The notes beneath the pieces are model-generated. The model was not told the origin of the DNA. It made no database searches and saw only the letters and a program-made list of their open reading frames with translations. Positions 37,602 to 50,300 of a stretch of DNA of 53,606 nucleotides are shown here, piece after piece. This stretch comes from Acanthaster planci. Its lineage: Eukaryota > Echinodermata > Asteroidea > Valvatida > Acanthasteridae. Both the position numbers and the translations under genes were made by a program. The first letter of the stretch is position 1. The number at the start of each line of letters is the position of its first letter. Location: the NCBI RefSeq assembly GCF_001949145.1, contig NW_019091602.1, forward strand, positions 174,875 through 228,480. The letters run 5' to 3'.

Positions 37602-38723
37602 CTACTTTGGATTTCGCCCACTCGGTTTGATATGAATGGCTTGAATCCTCTTGCCTGGCTTCGGNNNNNNNNNNNNNNNNNNNNNNTGGTACATCCTCGA
37701 TGCAATTACAGCTGCCTGTAGCTCTAGTCGGGGCACTGTCAGCTTCTTCAATGGAGCAACTCGTGACTTGGCGGTTACGAACCGCACTCCAAATGAGCCG
37801 TCTGCCAGTTGCCATCTCAAGTATGCACATGCTCCGAATGCTTCTTCCGATGCATCAGAGAAAATGCAAAGCATGGGTGATCCCGTCACATCAGCTGGAG
37901 ACAGGCAACGGGGGAATGCAATGTCGTTGAGAGATTGCATTTCCTTAAACAGCGTAATCCACTTGTTCTGCTCTTGGGTTGGTAGTTCCTCATCCCAACC
38001 CAAGCCTTGTTGCCACAGGTGCTGCATGCCAATTTTTGCTCGAATCAGGAATGCGCCTGCAAATCCTATTGGGTCAAATATGCTGGCAATTTGACTCAGG
38101 ATATAGCGTTTCGTCAGTTTGGGTTTGGCATGGTCTTCTTCGGTGATTCGTTTGTCAATAGTGACTTTGAAGGAGATCTCATCTGTCTCGTGGTTCCATA
38201 CGGTTCCCAGTAATTTTCCTTGGCTGGGAGTATCGGGTAGTGGAGTATCTCCTTGTCCGCAGCTGTCTTTCCTCAGTGGCTTGTTAGACAGCCATCCTTT
38301 GACAGCAAATCCGCCTTCAGCTAGAACTTCATCTATTTCTTCGGTTAGTTTTCTGCCTTCTTCCACGGTACAAACTGAGTCACAGATGTCGTCCATGTAT
38401 GTATTCTCTCTAAGAACTCTGGCTGCATGTGGGAATCTAGGCTCTGCTGCCACTGCTGTTTTCCTCAATGCTGTCTGGGCCATAGCTGGGGCTGGTTTAT
38501 CCCCAAACGTCAAGACTGTTTTGATGTAGACATCCGGCACTCTGTTGAGATCCATGTTTCTCCACAAGAAACGATGTACGTGCTGATCTTGCTCTGGTAT
38601 ACGGATTCTGTGGTACATCTTAGATATATCAGCACATACTGCCACCTCGTTCTCACGAAACCTCATAATCACTCCAAACAGGCTATTTAGAAGATCTGGT
38701 CCCTTGAACCAGTAGTCATTCAA
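37602..38723 (-). pseudogene. BEL/Pao reverse transcriptase, A17 region and RNase H
   Basis: Reverse transcriptase palm motif YMDD (38388-38399), preceded by AVCADISKMYHRI (first catalytic Asp) and followed by the Pao peptidase A17/RNase H linker (LTKRYILSQIASIFDPIGF) and an RNase H start (IFSDASEEAFGACAYLRW). Frame is cut at 37665-37686 by N and downstream by loss of frame. Upstream, a run of seven C (38768-38774) where six would keep the frame separates it from the protease ORF. Confidence 0.93.
37665..37686. other. Short assembly gap (22 N)
   Basis: N run inside the RNase H region of the retrotransposon; frame across it cannot be judged. Confidence 1.
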
Positions 38724-38779
38724 GCTGTGACCTCGGTAGCTTGCTGATGAATTGAAGACAATTCGTAGGGGGGGTACTC

Positions 38780-39838
38780 TTACTGTCTGGCTTCAGAACA
38801 CTGTGATGTGAGATGTAGTGCACGGGACTGGTGTACGACTTCTTCTTCAGACAGCTTTCGGGCAAACTTCATGTCTACCATCTCTTTAATCTGGGAGTCG
38901 TATGCATCAGCATAGGCGGGATTCTTTGCCAGTTGTCGTTCGGTTGCACACAGCCTTTCCTCAGCCTGCTCCTTGTTGTCCGGTGGATTATTTGGATCTT
39001 TCTTCCAAGGGTACGGAACAACCCACTGGTTGCCCTGTCTGAAGCAGGATTCTTCTATCAGCTTGGCTTCTTTGCGTTCATTCGGGCTCATCTTTTCTGG
39101 CTGGCAGTTGCAGTCCTTCACGGCCACACCCATTGCTTCGGTAGACCAAAAGTGTGACATGTCGACTGGTGTGGTGAACTTCACATGAAGAACTTGGCTC
39201 GTTTTGGTCTGTTGTTCCGGTTTTGAATTTGCTCCGAAGATCACCCAGCCGAGAGGGGATTGGCGGGCAATCAGATTTTGAACCTCTCGAGTTTCTCCAG
39301 TATGCATTCGTGCATGGTCAATGCCAATCAAAAGATCAACACTACCACTACCTCGACGGAGACTGCCTGCCGGTATCTGAAATCGGCTGGCTATTTCTGT
39401 CATATCAATTTCAGCTATGTCATCGCTTATACATGGAATTCCGATGGCTGTGACCATGTATGTGGGACCCCTGTTCTGGGGCCGTACTCGGACTTCATAG
39501 GCTTTGGTTCGCAGCTCCTCCTCCTCACCACCTACTTTGATTATGGTAGTTGTTACATCCTTCCCTCGCAATTTTAAGGTGTCTGCAAGGGACTTCCTGA
39601 TCAGTGTCACTTGAGCTCCCGAGTCAAGAAGGACATTGGCTGCTCTACTGGTCTGTTTTCCCAAAATGTTTATTGTAATCACTGGTAGTAAGGCGTCAGT
39701 ACAAACTGCACTCAATGCTACACCAACTGTACCTTTCGTCTGATTCGGTGTGATGTGTAATAGCTGGTGGTGATGCAGCTGATACTGGATCCCATTCATC
39801 TTTTCAGTGCACTGACGACGTCTTGAGCATGTGTTCAT
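38780..39838 (-). pseudogene. BEL/Pao aspartic protease region
   Basis: Contains the retropepsin-type active site LLDSGAQVTLI (about 39598-39630), then a DUF1758-like region and the pol linker (PLGWVIFGAN). Frame is lost near the C-terminus at a GAA repeat around 38845, before the reverse transcriptase. Confidence 0.9.
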
Positions 39839-39887
39839 GTTGTGGTCTCGTCCGGCTCTCTTCAGGCAGCTAAAACAGGCTTTTCCC

Positions 39888-41123
39888 TCACCATCTTGAG
39901 CCGATCTCCTGGGTTTGCTGCTTTGAACTTTTCACACTGGTCAGTCCAATGATCTGATGCTGGGCAGACCCAGCATTTGCTGCGGGCTGTCGATGGCTTC
40001 TGGTCTCGTTTGTGTACATGATGTACACTTGGGCGGGCATTCTGAGTCGAACAGCGGACTGGGGCAGTTGCACGCATTCGGGTTTTCGGATTTCGGATGT
40101 CATCCAATTCAGCAATTCTTCCAGAGTAGCTGTCTGCTTCTGGCTCTCAAGATGTCTGGACCAAACTTTCCGATCATCTGAGTTCATCCTTTGTTCAATA
40201 ACAGCAATCATATGGTTATTATTCATTTCGTTTGGCCGTCCAGCTTCCTTCAAGGTATTGTAGCTTCGCCTGATGAGATGTACTAGCTCACAGAATCTGG
40301 CATCTTCTCCATCACGAAGCGGCTTAAACTTGATGACATCTTGAGTGATTGTGTCTGCAACAAATCGTGGGTCGCCATATATAGAGTCCAAGTACTCCCA
40401 CGCAGCATCGTAATCTGATCCGATGCCTTTGATCAGTTCAAGTGGTTTTCCATGCAAGCATGTGCGCAACAATGCAAAGGAATCTCTCTTGCTGTACCGG
40501 TTATCTACCAGGTGTTTGAAGTCAGAACGAAAGATGAAGTACTCACGCACATCTCCAGAATATTTCGGCATTTTGGGTTTTTCTACCTTGAAACCGCATG
40601 GCTGATTATAAGGAAGTGGTGACTTGGGCATTTTTACATCTGCTGCATTTGGCTCTGTTGCTTGAGCTTGTGCCAGTTTTTCGATGTCTGGTTCCTCAGA
40701 TGGCACGGTAGCTTTTTCTTCTGACTGTGGTTCCTCCATATCGGTGTCTGCCAAAATATTTTTCTTGACAGATTTATCTTGTGCTGCCTGTACGTCTGCC
40801 GGTGCATTTGCAACTTGGTTAGCATTTGCCATTTGCAAATGGTCCTTAACTTTACACTGGATACTGATGAAGGATTGCTGGCATTCCTCTAGCCACGCTT
40901 CTTCCTGCTCAAATTCATCATCGCTCACAATTTGCTCGGTGTTCGTCTCATGCTTTTGAATTAACTGTTCGTACAGATGCTCAAACTTCTGTAATTGGGC
41001 TGTGACTTCAGAGGCCTCCCTGTCATTATCAATTAGTAAATGGAGTGCCCTACCCTGTCTCGTGAGGGCCGCCTTCGCATTCCTCCGTTTTACCTTCAGC
41101 TCCTTTATGGCTGTGTCAGTCAT
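39888..41123 (-). pseudogene. BEL/Pao gag (DUF1759-type) with displaced zinc knuckle
   Basis: Start taken at MTDTAIKELKVKRRNAKAAL (41123); an in-frame ATG upstream lies within the LTR. N-terminal coiled-coil-like helices, then the DUF1759 region (YFIFRSDFKHLVDNRYS; SALLRTCL-like FALLRTCLHGKPLELIKG). The CCHC knuckle CWVCPASDHWTDQC (39934-39975) and a second one near 39870 lie in other frames, so two frameshifts occur between about 40100 and 39870. Confidence 0.88.
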
Positions 41124-41183
41124 GGTGATCGTGACGCACTTCACTCCAGTCTGGTCCCAGGTTAGCAGGCAGAATTCGAACGA

Positions 41184-41484
41184 TGGATCATCCGGGAGCA
41201 AAGTGCCAGACAGACTAACTCAGACTAGAAAGTCTTGTTATTCGGAATATTAAGTCGAACTGATGACTAGTTTATTTGAATTCTTTGGCAAGACTCTCAG
41301 TGATCTCAGGTTTCCGTAACTGACACAGAGCTTGGTTTAAATGGACGGAAAATTGGTAAAGCTTTAATCAAAACAACTACATGGTGCAAACATGGCTGAC
41401 ATAAACAATGAATCTACAATATGCCTTTTGTCCAGTCAACAGAGGGCGCTATAACAGTTCACTGTAGACCAACTTGATGTAACA
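41184..41484 (-). repeat. BEL/Pao 5' LTR
   Basis: 301 bp, partner of 35661-35961; right flank ATTTA (41485-41489). The sequence directly downstream in element orientation (TCGTTCGAATTCTGCC) should hold the primer-binding site, but I could not assign a tRNA. Confidence 0.95.
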
Positions 41485-41489
41485 ATTTA

Positions 41490-44400
41490 TGAAATGTTAA
41501 TGTCTGCTATTCGTTCTGATATTTTCATAGTTATATTTTTGAAATATTTTCTCGAAAACGCCGAAACAGCCTGCGTTTGTATTAAAAACCGTCAACCCTC
41601 TAGTTGTTTGGTTTTTTTCTACACACTACCATTGCAACTCGACCATGGCGATATTAGATGCCACTTCTTGCAGTACTGCGAGCGGGTACTCTGCTGGGAC
41701 ACTCATGTTCCACTGAACATAAAGTTGCCGGTTAGCTGGTGACCATGGACGGAAGAACTTGCTGCAAAGACGTGGGTTGAATCAATTTAATTGTCTAAAG
41801 TTATTGTGAGCAATCTATTACCTTTGTAGTCATCATTGGAGTGGACGTACTTACCCGTGGAATTTCAGAATCTTGTATTACTCGGCTATATTTTCAATCA
41901 GGGTATTATCAGTAGGTATTGGTGATGTTAATTTGCAATGTCAGATAGTATTTTGGGGCTTCAGCATTGAGAGGCTCCTCTCCCTTCTGAGTGGCTGTCT
42001 AAGGTGCATCCAGTGGGGGTGCTATTGCTGTCAAGACCTAATTTCTTGAGCTGGACGAAAGATGGAATAGAACCACTCAATCCTCCCACCATGCTTGAGG
42101 GAATAAGTTGTGAGTTGACTAGAAGAGAGAAAATGTCGAGGCCGAGACTAGAATTGTATTTGTCACTGTATAACAAGTTTTTTTAATCAGTAAATGAACT
42201 GTAAATAGGTAGTTCTTGGAAAATTTCCTGTGTCAATTTATTTGAGTTGACGATATGCTGACACAAGTGTTCTCTCTGTACATGTTAATGTAGCTCAAGA
42301 TGCACTTCGAACTCGATGTAAGTACTGCTTTCCGGCTAAAATGACAAGTTCAGCAACCTATAAGAAAAGAATGCAAGCACTACTAAATGTACCATTAATA
42401 AAAACACGATGTCCAAATTTGGTAGGAGACTCATGAATATTCAGTACGTCTAAAATAAAAATGGCGAGTGGACGTCTTTAGGCCAGCCTCGGGTGCCCAC
42501 AAAAATTATTAGCTTTCTCTCCTAGGATAACACACAAATAGCATAATTATACAATCCAAAAGTGGGTAATTACTAATTGTACACCTCTAAAATGGCAAAC
42601 CTAACTGAACATTTGGCTGTGATATCTTGACTCCCAACGTCGATATTTAAGGAAACTTCTAGTGCTCGAATGCACAGTTTGAGTGAGCTCTGCACAAGAA
42701 AAAGTGTAACGTTTAGGCGGCAAAAACATGTTTAGAACGTTTCCACTTTCGGTGTTGACAATAAACTCATCGGTTGAACAGATGTTGTCCCCTTCTGAGC
42801 CGTAAACATAATGAAATCCAATTTTCATAGGGCCAGATATTGAAGAACTAAATTCCCCCCATGTGAACCAGCTAAGTGTTTGTTTTATGGTTGCGCGTAC
42901 GACAACTTTCCCTATGCGCAGTATCGACTGTGATCAATGCATTACTTATGTAAATTATTTCCCTTTCCTTTCCTTCCAAACGCGTCTAAACAAAACAAAA
43001 TTTTGCCAAACCTCTAGCTATGAAAGGCAAGTGGGGCACCTGGGAATTGTCGTGGAGGGGATGCTAGCTCAGAATTGATCCCCCCATAAAAAACTTATGA
43101 TATGCTCCAATCCCTCCGCACTATACGAGAGTGGGATTTACAATTATATCAGAGCTATTGGTTTAAGATGTTGACTTTGCGACCTAAATAGCTACTAATT
43201 TGAGGTGGTCGCAGGACGAGTGATTCGCAATACAGCGCGACACCAATTTTTTACGTGAACGGTCGATAAAAACATGGTCTACTTGCCACAATTTGCATTT
43301 CAGCAAATGCCACTAAACAATTTCAGGAAATGTTTGAATGGTAGGGCCATTCCTTGCCTCACAAAACCGCCATCTTGATTAATTGACATTGATACTCAAA
43401 CACTTCCGAATCTTCTGCCCAGACAAGCAAACATCGGGATCAAATCAACTTCCCCGCGCTCAGCTCAGCTGACGAATGTAACTTTGTCGAATACAACGCA
43501 CTGCCAAGAAGGCCAGTCGGTGGGGCAGTGAATTGTAAATCGCCCGTGTTAATTAATTCTTTGGCAAGATGGTAAAAATGCTAGGTGCCAGCTCCGAGGG
43601 GTCGTCGTAGTTCCCCCGTACGGAAGCCCGTTAGTGCCAATTTTATCTCGGCAAAAATATTTTTATTGAGAAATAACGCAGTAAGTTTGCGAAATAATGC
43701 AATACCTTTGCAAAATGATGCAACAGTTCTCCGGACCATGAGCAAGCAGTGCAGGTGATTTCGGGGATATTTGAGGAAAGCTAAACAGTAAGCATGACTC
43801 GTGAGTTTGTACCTCTCTCTTGGTTTGAGTTATGATCACATATTGCAGTTTTTGGTATCGTGGTATCAACGTAAGATTTAAGGACCCTTAAACAATGTTT
43901 GGCCTATTATGGATTGCCCTCAAGAAAGAAAAGCACTGTCAAAAATGAATGTTTTAAAAACAGTACATTTTATTGCCAATTGGCATTACAGAAGTTTCTG
44001 TCTTGGGACAGCACACTCTATTGCGAGGTTTTCTCTGTTTACTAATAGGAGGGTCCTATGGAAGTTTTTAAGGACATGGTAAGTACAAAAAAATAATTAC
44101 CGCTTCTTACGTACGGATTACCAAGCAGTATTTGTGGATTAGTAATCCACATGTTGCATTGCATGACTAAACTTTAGTTCATTGGGCCCGAGCGGGACCA
44201 AGAGAGTGTGCGATTTCTTTGCAACAGATACCATTGGGTAGAAACTACTCTTTGCTGGTTCTCCATTGATAATGAGATATATGCGTTGTGTATGCGTCCG
44301 GCCCTACCAACAAAACTCCCCAACCGCATGGCTTTTTTCTACCGATGAGGGGATGCTTCTCCTCCAGAGGAAGTTTGAATGTGACCAGTGCCTAGGATCA

Positions 44401-46542
44401 TTATTTACAAAACCGTACGTAATTTACGTAATCCGTACGTACAAAATAGTAATCCGTACCGGTACGTACGAATTAATTTTATTTCTTATAGAATCTCCAG
44501 ATAGTATACAGAGAAAATGGACAGTAGAATATGTTGTCCCAAACAGCAACTTCTGAAATGCCAATTAATAGAATCTACTGTTATTTAACAGACTTATTTT
44601 AACTGTGAAGTCATCAATTGTTGATGCTGCTCTTTTTATACTGGAGCAGACGAACTTGGGGTGCGTTCGAGCGAGCTACTCGTGTTAATACGAGTAACTA
44701 CTCGTGTTAATACGAGTATACCCCTGAGAACGCAACAATCATAAGATCACCAAAACTACTGTGTGATTTCGGAAACGCAGATCGTTATTTCGCAACATAT
44801 TGCACTGTTTCGCAATTATAAAGCTATTTTTGCTGAGTTTAAATTGGTATTAAAGGGCATCCGTACCCTCGGCGCCTCGCCAGAACCGAGAGTAATTACT
44901 GTTCCTGCAAGAAGTGTGCAGAAACATGGCTCGGTTGACCTTATATGTCGTGCCCCCCTCCCCAATTTGAAAGCCTGATGAAGCTCCAAAAAACTCGATC
45001 TGTATTTTTATGTGGACTGAATTCATCATCCCAACACGAAAATGACAACTTCTGTGTGGCAAAACGAGGGGGGGGCAAAATTACCAGGATGGGACAGAAT
45101 AACCTTCAGGGGGACTGATTTACTTGGCGGGGGGGGGAATTTTTACCTGGTAATGCTATCCTCTGGACAGTCTTACCGGGGAACAGATTTACTGTCTACT
45201 CTGGCAAACGGCGCCATCACGAACCCACAATTGCTAGTGGAGCAGATGTAGTTGAACCCCAGCTGGTGGGTCTAGAGACCCGTCTGTCGAAAAATTGCTG
45301 ATGCAGGAAGCTTTTTCTATGGTAACTGTAGCGGGTGTATGTGGGATGTTACGAGAAAACAGTTACCTTAGTAAAAAAGTTCCACTTAACCGACCTAGCG
45401 CTCAAGAAACCAGGGGAATGCTGTCAATGGGTCCACACGGTCTGCTTTATGAAGAATCTGTCCTCGGTTTGCATAGGTACATGAAGTGTTGCACACCCAC
45501 AAACCTCTGAAATTCTAGCGTCCCCATACTTTTGTCGTTCTTTAAGTGCGTTGGTAAACATATGGACGCCCAGCTAGCTTAGGTGTGGTGCAAACTAGCC
45601 CAGTAGAGCGAGTTGTATCGTAGCGGCCCGTCGCCGCTAGCCGAGCGAGACACTCCCATGTCCCTCGCCGCTCTGGTCCAGCTTATTAGCCACGGTGCTC
45701 TTCGTCTCTACACTGAGCCAGTGCGGCAATTCCATCATTGCGCCTCACCACATTCTAGTCTAAGCGGCGGCAGTGCAGTCGGTACGTACCGCTAGCCCCG
45801 TCCAGCTGTTGCTCGTCACCGTGGTGGCCCCAAACAGCTCCCACCACGCCCAATGGGTCGAGTTGTGCGATGCAATATACCCTTACCGTGCCCACGACGT
45901 TTGACTTGGATTTTCAATGTTCCCTGCCAAGCCGTAGTTTTAGTAACATACAACTTTATCTTCAGCTACTCCTCATTCTTAACCACTTATGAACTCAATT
46001 AGTTGAAGCAACAGAGGACAGGTGAGAGCAACAAACTGTTACCCCAAACCTTTGTTTCCCGCTCATTTTAGTACATTTTGTAAGATTTTGACTCAGAATA
46101 TCACATCCTTTGTGAAAAATAGTAAAAGCCCATGCTATCACAAGCCTGGTATTTAGGAAACGCAACAGTTTGTTGCGCTCAAGATTTGGACGGCAAAGTC
46201 ATCCAGCGCTTGATATGACCCAAAAGGGACACGGACGAAAATTGGAGTTTAACTTAAGAGCTGTCTGCCAGGCACGAGAGTGCAGAGAATGAAGATTGAG
46301 AGATGGTACGATGCCAAAATCAGATTTGTGTACCTATAAATAACTGGATCAATTACAAATTTTAAAGACTTTTTCCTTTGTTCTCCTTACACTTTGCCAA
46401 CTTTGGTTAATTTTGTAAGGTCTTTAGTTCAAAAATTACAATGATGACCCGGACAGCCAATCTTACAAACAGTTTGACGTTCTGCAATGTCCAGAAGATA
46501 CAAGTTTTATAAATCATCACACAGAAATACCAACTGACTTCT
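41490..46542. other. Spacer between BEL/Pao and copy B, no supported gene
   Basis: Apart from the inverted-repeat element at 43590-44882 I recognise nothing. 45600-45900 is unusually GC-rich with CGCCGCTAGCC-type motifs, and 45065-45165 has long G runs. Short open frames here have no family resemblance. Confidence 0.45.
43590..44882. mobile_element. About 1.3-kb element with long imperfect inverted ends
   Basis: Ends pair over more than 100 bp: GTACGGAAGCCCGTTAGTGC (left) against the complement of the right end (GTACGGATGCCCTTTAATAC), continuing inward through CCAATTT...CTC.GC and repeated ATTTCGCAA units. Interior non-coding, with several ACGTACG blocks (44400-44475) and a 22-bp tandem pair (44676-44719) that contains ACTCGT/ACGAGT. 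Likely non-autonomous DNA transposon; exact ends and target duplication uncertain. Confidence 0.6.
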
Positions 46543-47301
46543 TTGCAAGTTAACTTTAATCTTTCATGTAGACTGAAATCATTGTGCAGAACAGCTGAAA
46601 GGGAGAGATAATCTTAAAGTAGGCCCTTCGTAGTAAGTCTTGCTAATTTAATTTAAGAAGTAACTCCTGGAGAAGAATTGCCAATAATGCATAAACATAG
46701 ATTGACATGGAACCTTTTTTTGCTATGGTTTCGTGGTTTATCGCATTCGCCAGTTTTCATATATGACCCAGAGCACATTATAGGCAAGAATCATTCTTGG
46801 TTTTTTTTTTACTTTATCTGAAGACTTTCCATCAAAATAAAGAACCGTGTGTCATGTGTGCGAGCAGAAGTACAGAGTCGTCTTAAGAAATTTATTTTAG
46901 TTTGAAAGGCAGGCTGTTATGCGTTTCAATACTCCATTTTAACCTTGAGGAACCTGAAGGGGTGATCAGTGCGCTGAGCATCCTTTAAATGTCCGCTAGG
47001 AGGAGGAAAGTTTGATCCATTCAGTAGGATCAACACCTGCCATATTTTTTTGGCTATGCATGTCGACGTCCAAAGATTTGTTTTGAGACAACCCCCAAAA
47101 TGGGAGGTAATATACGCGTTAGAAATAGGAGCTGCGTGCTGAATGTTCACGACATGTCAAAAAAGGAAGCAAATGCCATTTTGTATTTACTATTCAATGA
47201 AGAAAACCGCCACCTATGAGTATGAGTGGGAAAACATTGTTTGTTGTAAGGCTGAATATGAAGATGGCAAGAAGTCAGCCAGGTTCACGTAGGTTTCTCT
47301 T

Positions 47302-50300
47302 TTAGCAGATTTCATAAATTTCCTCGTCATCGCAACCCTCACCGCAGCATTCCTCGTTGAGGTTTCGCTTCCCGATACCACGTCCGAATAAGAATGTGTT
47401 GGCGTCCTTTGAATCCAGAAACTCTGCAGCACGGGTGACGAAAAAAATGTGTTTTCACTAAATGCCTTCTATTATCTTCACCATCAGCCCTACTGATGAA
47501 AAAAAATCGATTCTTCTACAAAACAACAGGGGCCGTTTAATTAATGAAGAGGTCTTCTACGGCCATTTTCTGCACGACGTTTACAGTCTGTTGGCGGAGA
47601 CATTCATGCATCAAGGCGATCAAGCTGGGACCACCAAAAGAAAAAAATAGAACAAAAGGCGCCAAGTTCAAACTGAAACAAAAAAGCGTGAGAATTAAAT
47701 CCACCAATTTATACCCGATTTCAGTTGACATTTTTTGTGAGTTTTTGTGACAGCAACGGGACAAGCAGTGCTTTACCTCTGCGTTCCTAAATTATGCAAT
47801 CTGCCCTTCTTGGAAAAGCCTTGGTGAGAAAGTGGAGGGGGCGATCTCAATGCTCAAATTGGATAAATGTAAAATTAGTGGGTTTTTCTGTTTGTTTGAC
47901 TGAACGTTTTTGAGACATTTGCGTATCCAGCCTCGTCTCAAGGGAATAGACGGGGCCAGCGTTCCCATGGGGGTTAACCTTGCCCCTCTTTGCTACGCCA
48001 CGGGTAAGAGACTGCATTTTTGACTTAAATACCTTGGTTGGAGACTCCACGGAACGCATGGCAAATCTCACGGTATTTTTCTTGAAGAGACGCGCCACAG
48101 TAGTGCGGATAGCGAGCCCTGCGCAAAATGGGTCCAAGATAGCCATTATATCACCTTCTAAAAATTACAGGCTGTGCTTACTAATGCCATACACTGCTGA
48201 AGAAAGTTATAGGTTGACAATATACCAGCCAGCATCATCCTGAACAACGACAAGCATGTCAATGTCTTATACGCTACATTGCACTCGATTAATGAGGTGA
48301 CGTCGGAATTTCGAAATGTCTTTGAATCGAAGAAACGAAATTATCCTCTCAAACATGGATAGATTATGTAGCGGAAGGAAATATAGGGTCAGAGAATAAC
48401 GTCAGTTTAACCCGTTAATATGAACTGTAATTTAAGCCTTTAAGGAACCTAATCAGTTTTCCCAAGCATGAAAAGTGGATGAAAATATTGTTTACTTCCC
48501 AAGTCTTTGTTTTGGTATAACTCGCAATTTTAAAGGTGTTATCTTTTAATCAAAGAAGCGAAAATGTTCCGGGGGATATTTAAGTAAGAGGGTTATTTTG
48601 TTGAAAAGCATTTTTAAATGGATTGTAAAAAATTACTGCATCGAAATATGAGAAGTGAGTGTGAATTTCTTGACTAGGTCGGAAATGCTAATGTAAATTG
48701 AGAGGGCACACTAGCAATTAAAAAATAAATCATCCACAAAACGGAAGGAATTCCAATGACCAACACAAAGGGAGGGGGTTCTCTTCGCCCCATATCTAGT
48801 ATCATATGCCGCATTAGGACCAAGCTTCCGCCATTTATCAACTGCCAAGCCACAGCTATCCTCTCCAAACAGCCGGTATCAATGACTCTGAGACATAAGA
48901 GAATGCCGCTGGCCTGCCAGACATGACATATGACAGGACCTGCATGGCTAGCTCTGGCAAGCCTTGGCTTCAGCCGAATAAATATTCCCATGGGGCCACG
49001 GGGCAAAATTGTTTATACACATTCCCATGGGACTTGGCCAGGGGCCAACTTGAATATTTTGTTTTCTGGGTAAGGGGAATCCTAGACATTTAAGGGGACT
49101 ACACTATGCTGTTCAGCATGAACAGAGGTAGGCAAAAACGGGAGTTGATTACATTGGCCGTATTTTTTTTCATGAAAAAAATAGCAAAAACGAATAAGGC
49201 GTAGAGACCATTCGGTTGACCTGAGGTTTAAACATAGGGCCTACATGTGTTTGGTTAAGTCCAGTCAAGCAAAACGTTGTTCCTTATTAAAATATACAAC
49301 GACAGTACTGATGCCTTTTGGATATTTATTTTAATGAAACTATATACGAGATAACTTTGCTTACACTCTCCCTCCCTCTTTGGTGTCCGCGCCTGGATGG
49401 CCACTGATTTGTTGAACTGTTGAGAAAACAACCGAAAAAGTACAAATAAAAGAAAACGAAACGAAAGGGTAGGCTTACAAGTCACAAATTAATTGGTCTT
49501 CTGGGCCATTATGCTTTTATTTGTTACATTACAAACGCACAAAACCTGAATAGCAAAGATGTTTTGAAAACTTCCGTTTTGCCCAACTTGAGTTTTCAAA
49601 CATTATTGAAGTCTTAATTGCTAATTCGTGAACTCTCCTCTTGGTTCCTAAAAGAAAGTAAAGTGAAGCGACTTCCAGGCGCATGAAGCGCGGATACACT
49701 GGTTACTACCGCTAAAAATAGCCAGAACTGTGTCGAACGCAGGGAGCCTGCGACGCCCGCAACAAGAATACGTTCCGAAATCCTACAACTCGAAGTAACA
49801 ATTAAAAAAATTCAGAAAATCAGCGAGTTCTCCCACAGAATGAATTCTTCATAAGGTACAGGAAATTTCCATTTTTGTTGGGTTCTTTTCTTGGTCTCAG
49901 TGCATGTGTTTCCAACGGTCGAGCAAAGCTTGATAATTTTGTTGGACCTTCACCAGGTTCTAGAGCTAAAGCAATGGCCAGTTCATGTAGCTCCAATCCC
50001 GCTAATGCACTGCAAGCACTGTGCTTTACAACAAATCCCACGTCAAAATCTTGGGGCGTTGTAATTGTAATAAGAAACATTTATGGCTGGGACTTTGGCA
50101 TTTTCAACTCTGATTGAAAAAAAATTGATTTAATCTAAATTGTTTTAAGAAATTTATTTATACCTTAATCTGTGGGAGAACAGCTGGGGATATAAGAGCT
50201 TCATATGCGGAACTTCAGAAAAGTTTTTTATAGCAGGGAGTGCTGATATGGGAAATTAATGCTGTCGTGTGCGATCGTGGCGTCATAACAAGACAAAATA

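Larger units (their letters stand above)
35661..41484 (-). mobile_element. BEL/Pao LTR retrotransposon, full length but with broken frames
   Basis: 5824-bp element on the minus strand. Two 301-bp LTRs (35661-35961 and 41184-41484) begin TGTTACATC and end GATCCA in element orientation, and the element is flanked by a 5-bp target duplication ATTTA (35656-35660 and 41485-41489). A polypurine tract (GGGGTGGAGGA, complement of 35962-35972) precedes the 3' LTR. Domain order gag, CCHC knuckle, aspartic protease, reverse transcriptase with YMDD, A17/RNase H, integrase with H2C2 zinc site is that of BEL/Pao. The LTRs differ at about 4 of 301 positions, so insertion is recent, yet the coding region has several frameshifts, one stop and an integrase deletion, plus a 22-N gap. 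Confidence 0.97.

Noticed and set aside
47537-47764. IALMHEC-like frame with a good acceptor, first taken for half of the insulin B chain (also 29968-30150)
   Set aside because: The true B chain with correct C-G-x10-C spacing is in exon 3 (48033-48118), and its phase joins directly to the A-chain exon; this frame has no matching phase and falls in the intron.
47847-48146. 99-residue minus-strand ORF overlapping the insulin-like exon 3
   Set aside because: It is an alternative frame over the exon; lacks a signal peptide or any family motif and is not kept in copy A.
49875-50117. Open frame seen in both duplicated copies (and its complement, with SACSALAGLELHELA)
   Set aside because: Conservation is explained by the duplication; the frame stops early in copy A and no family is recognisable.
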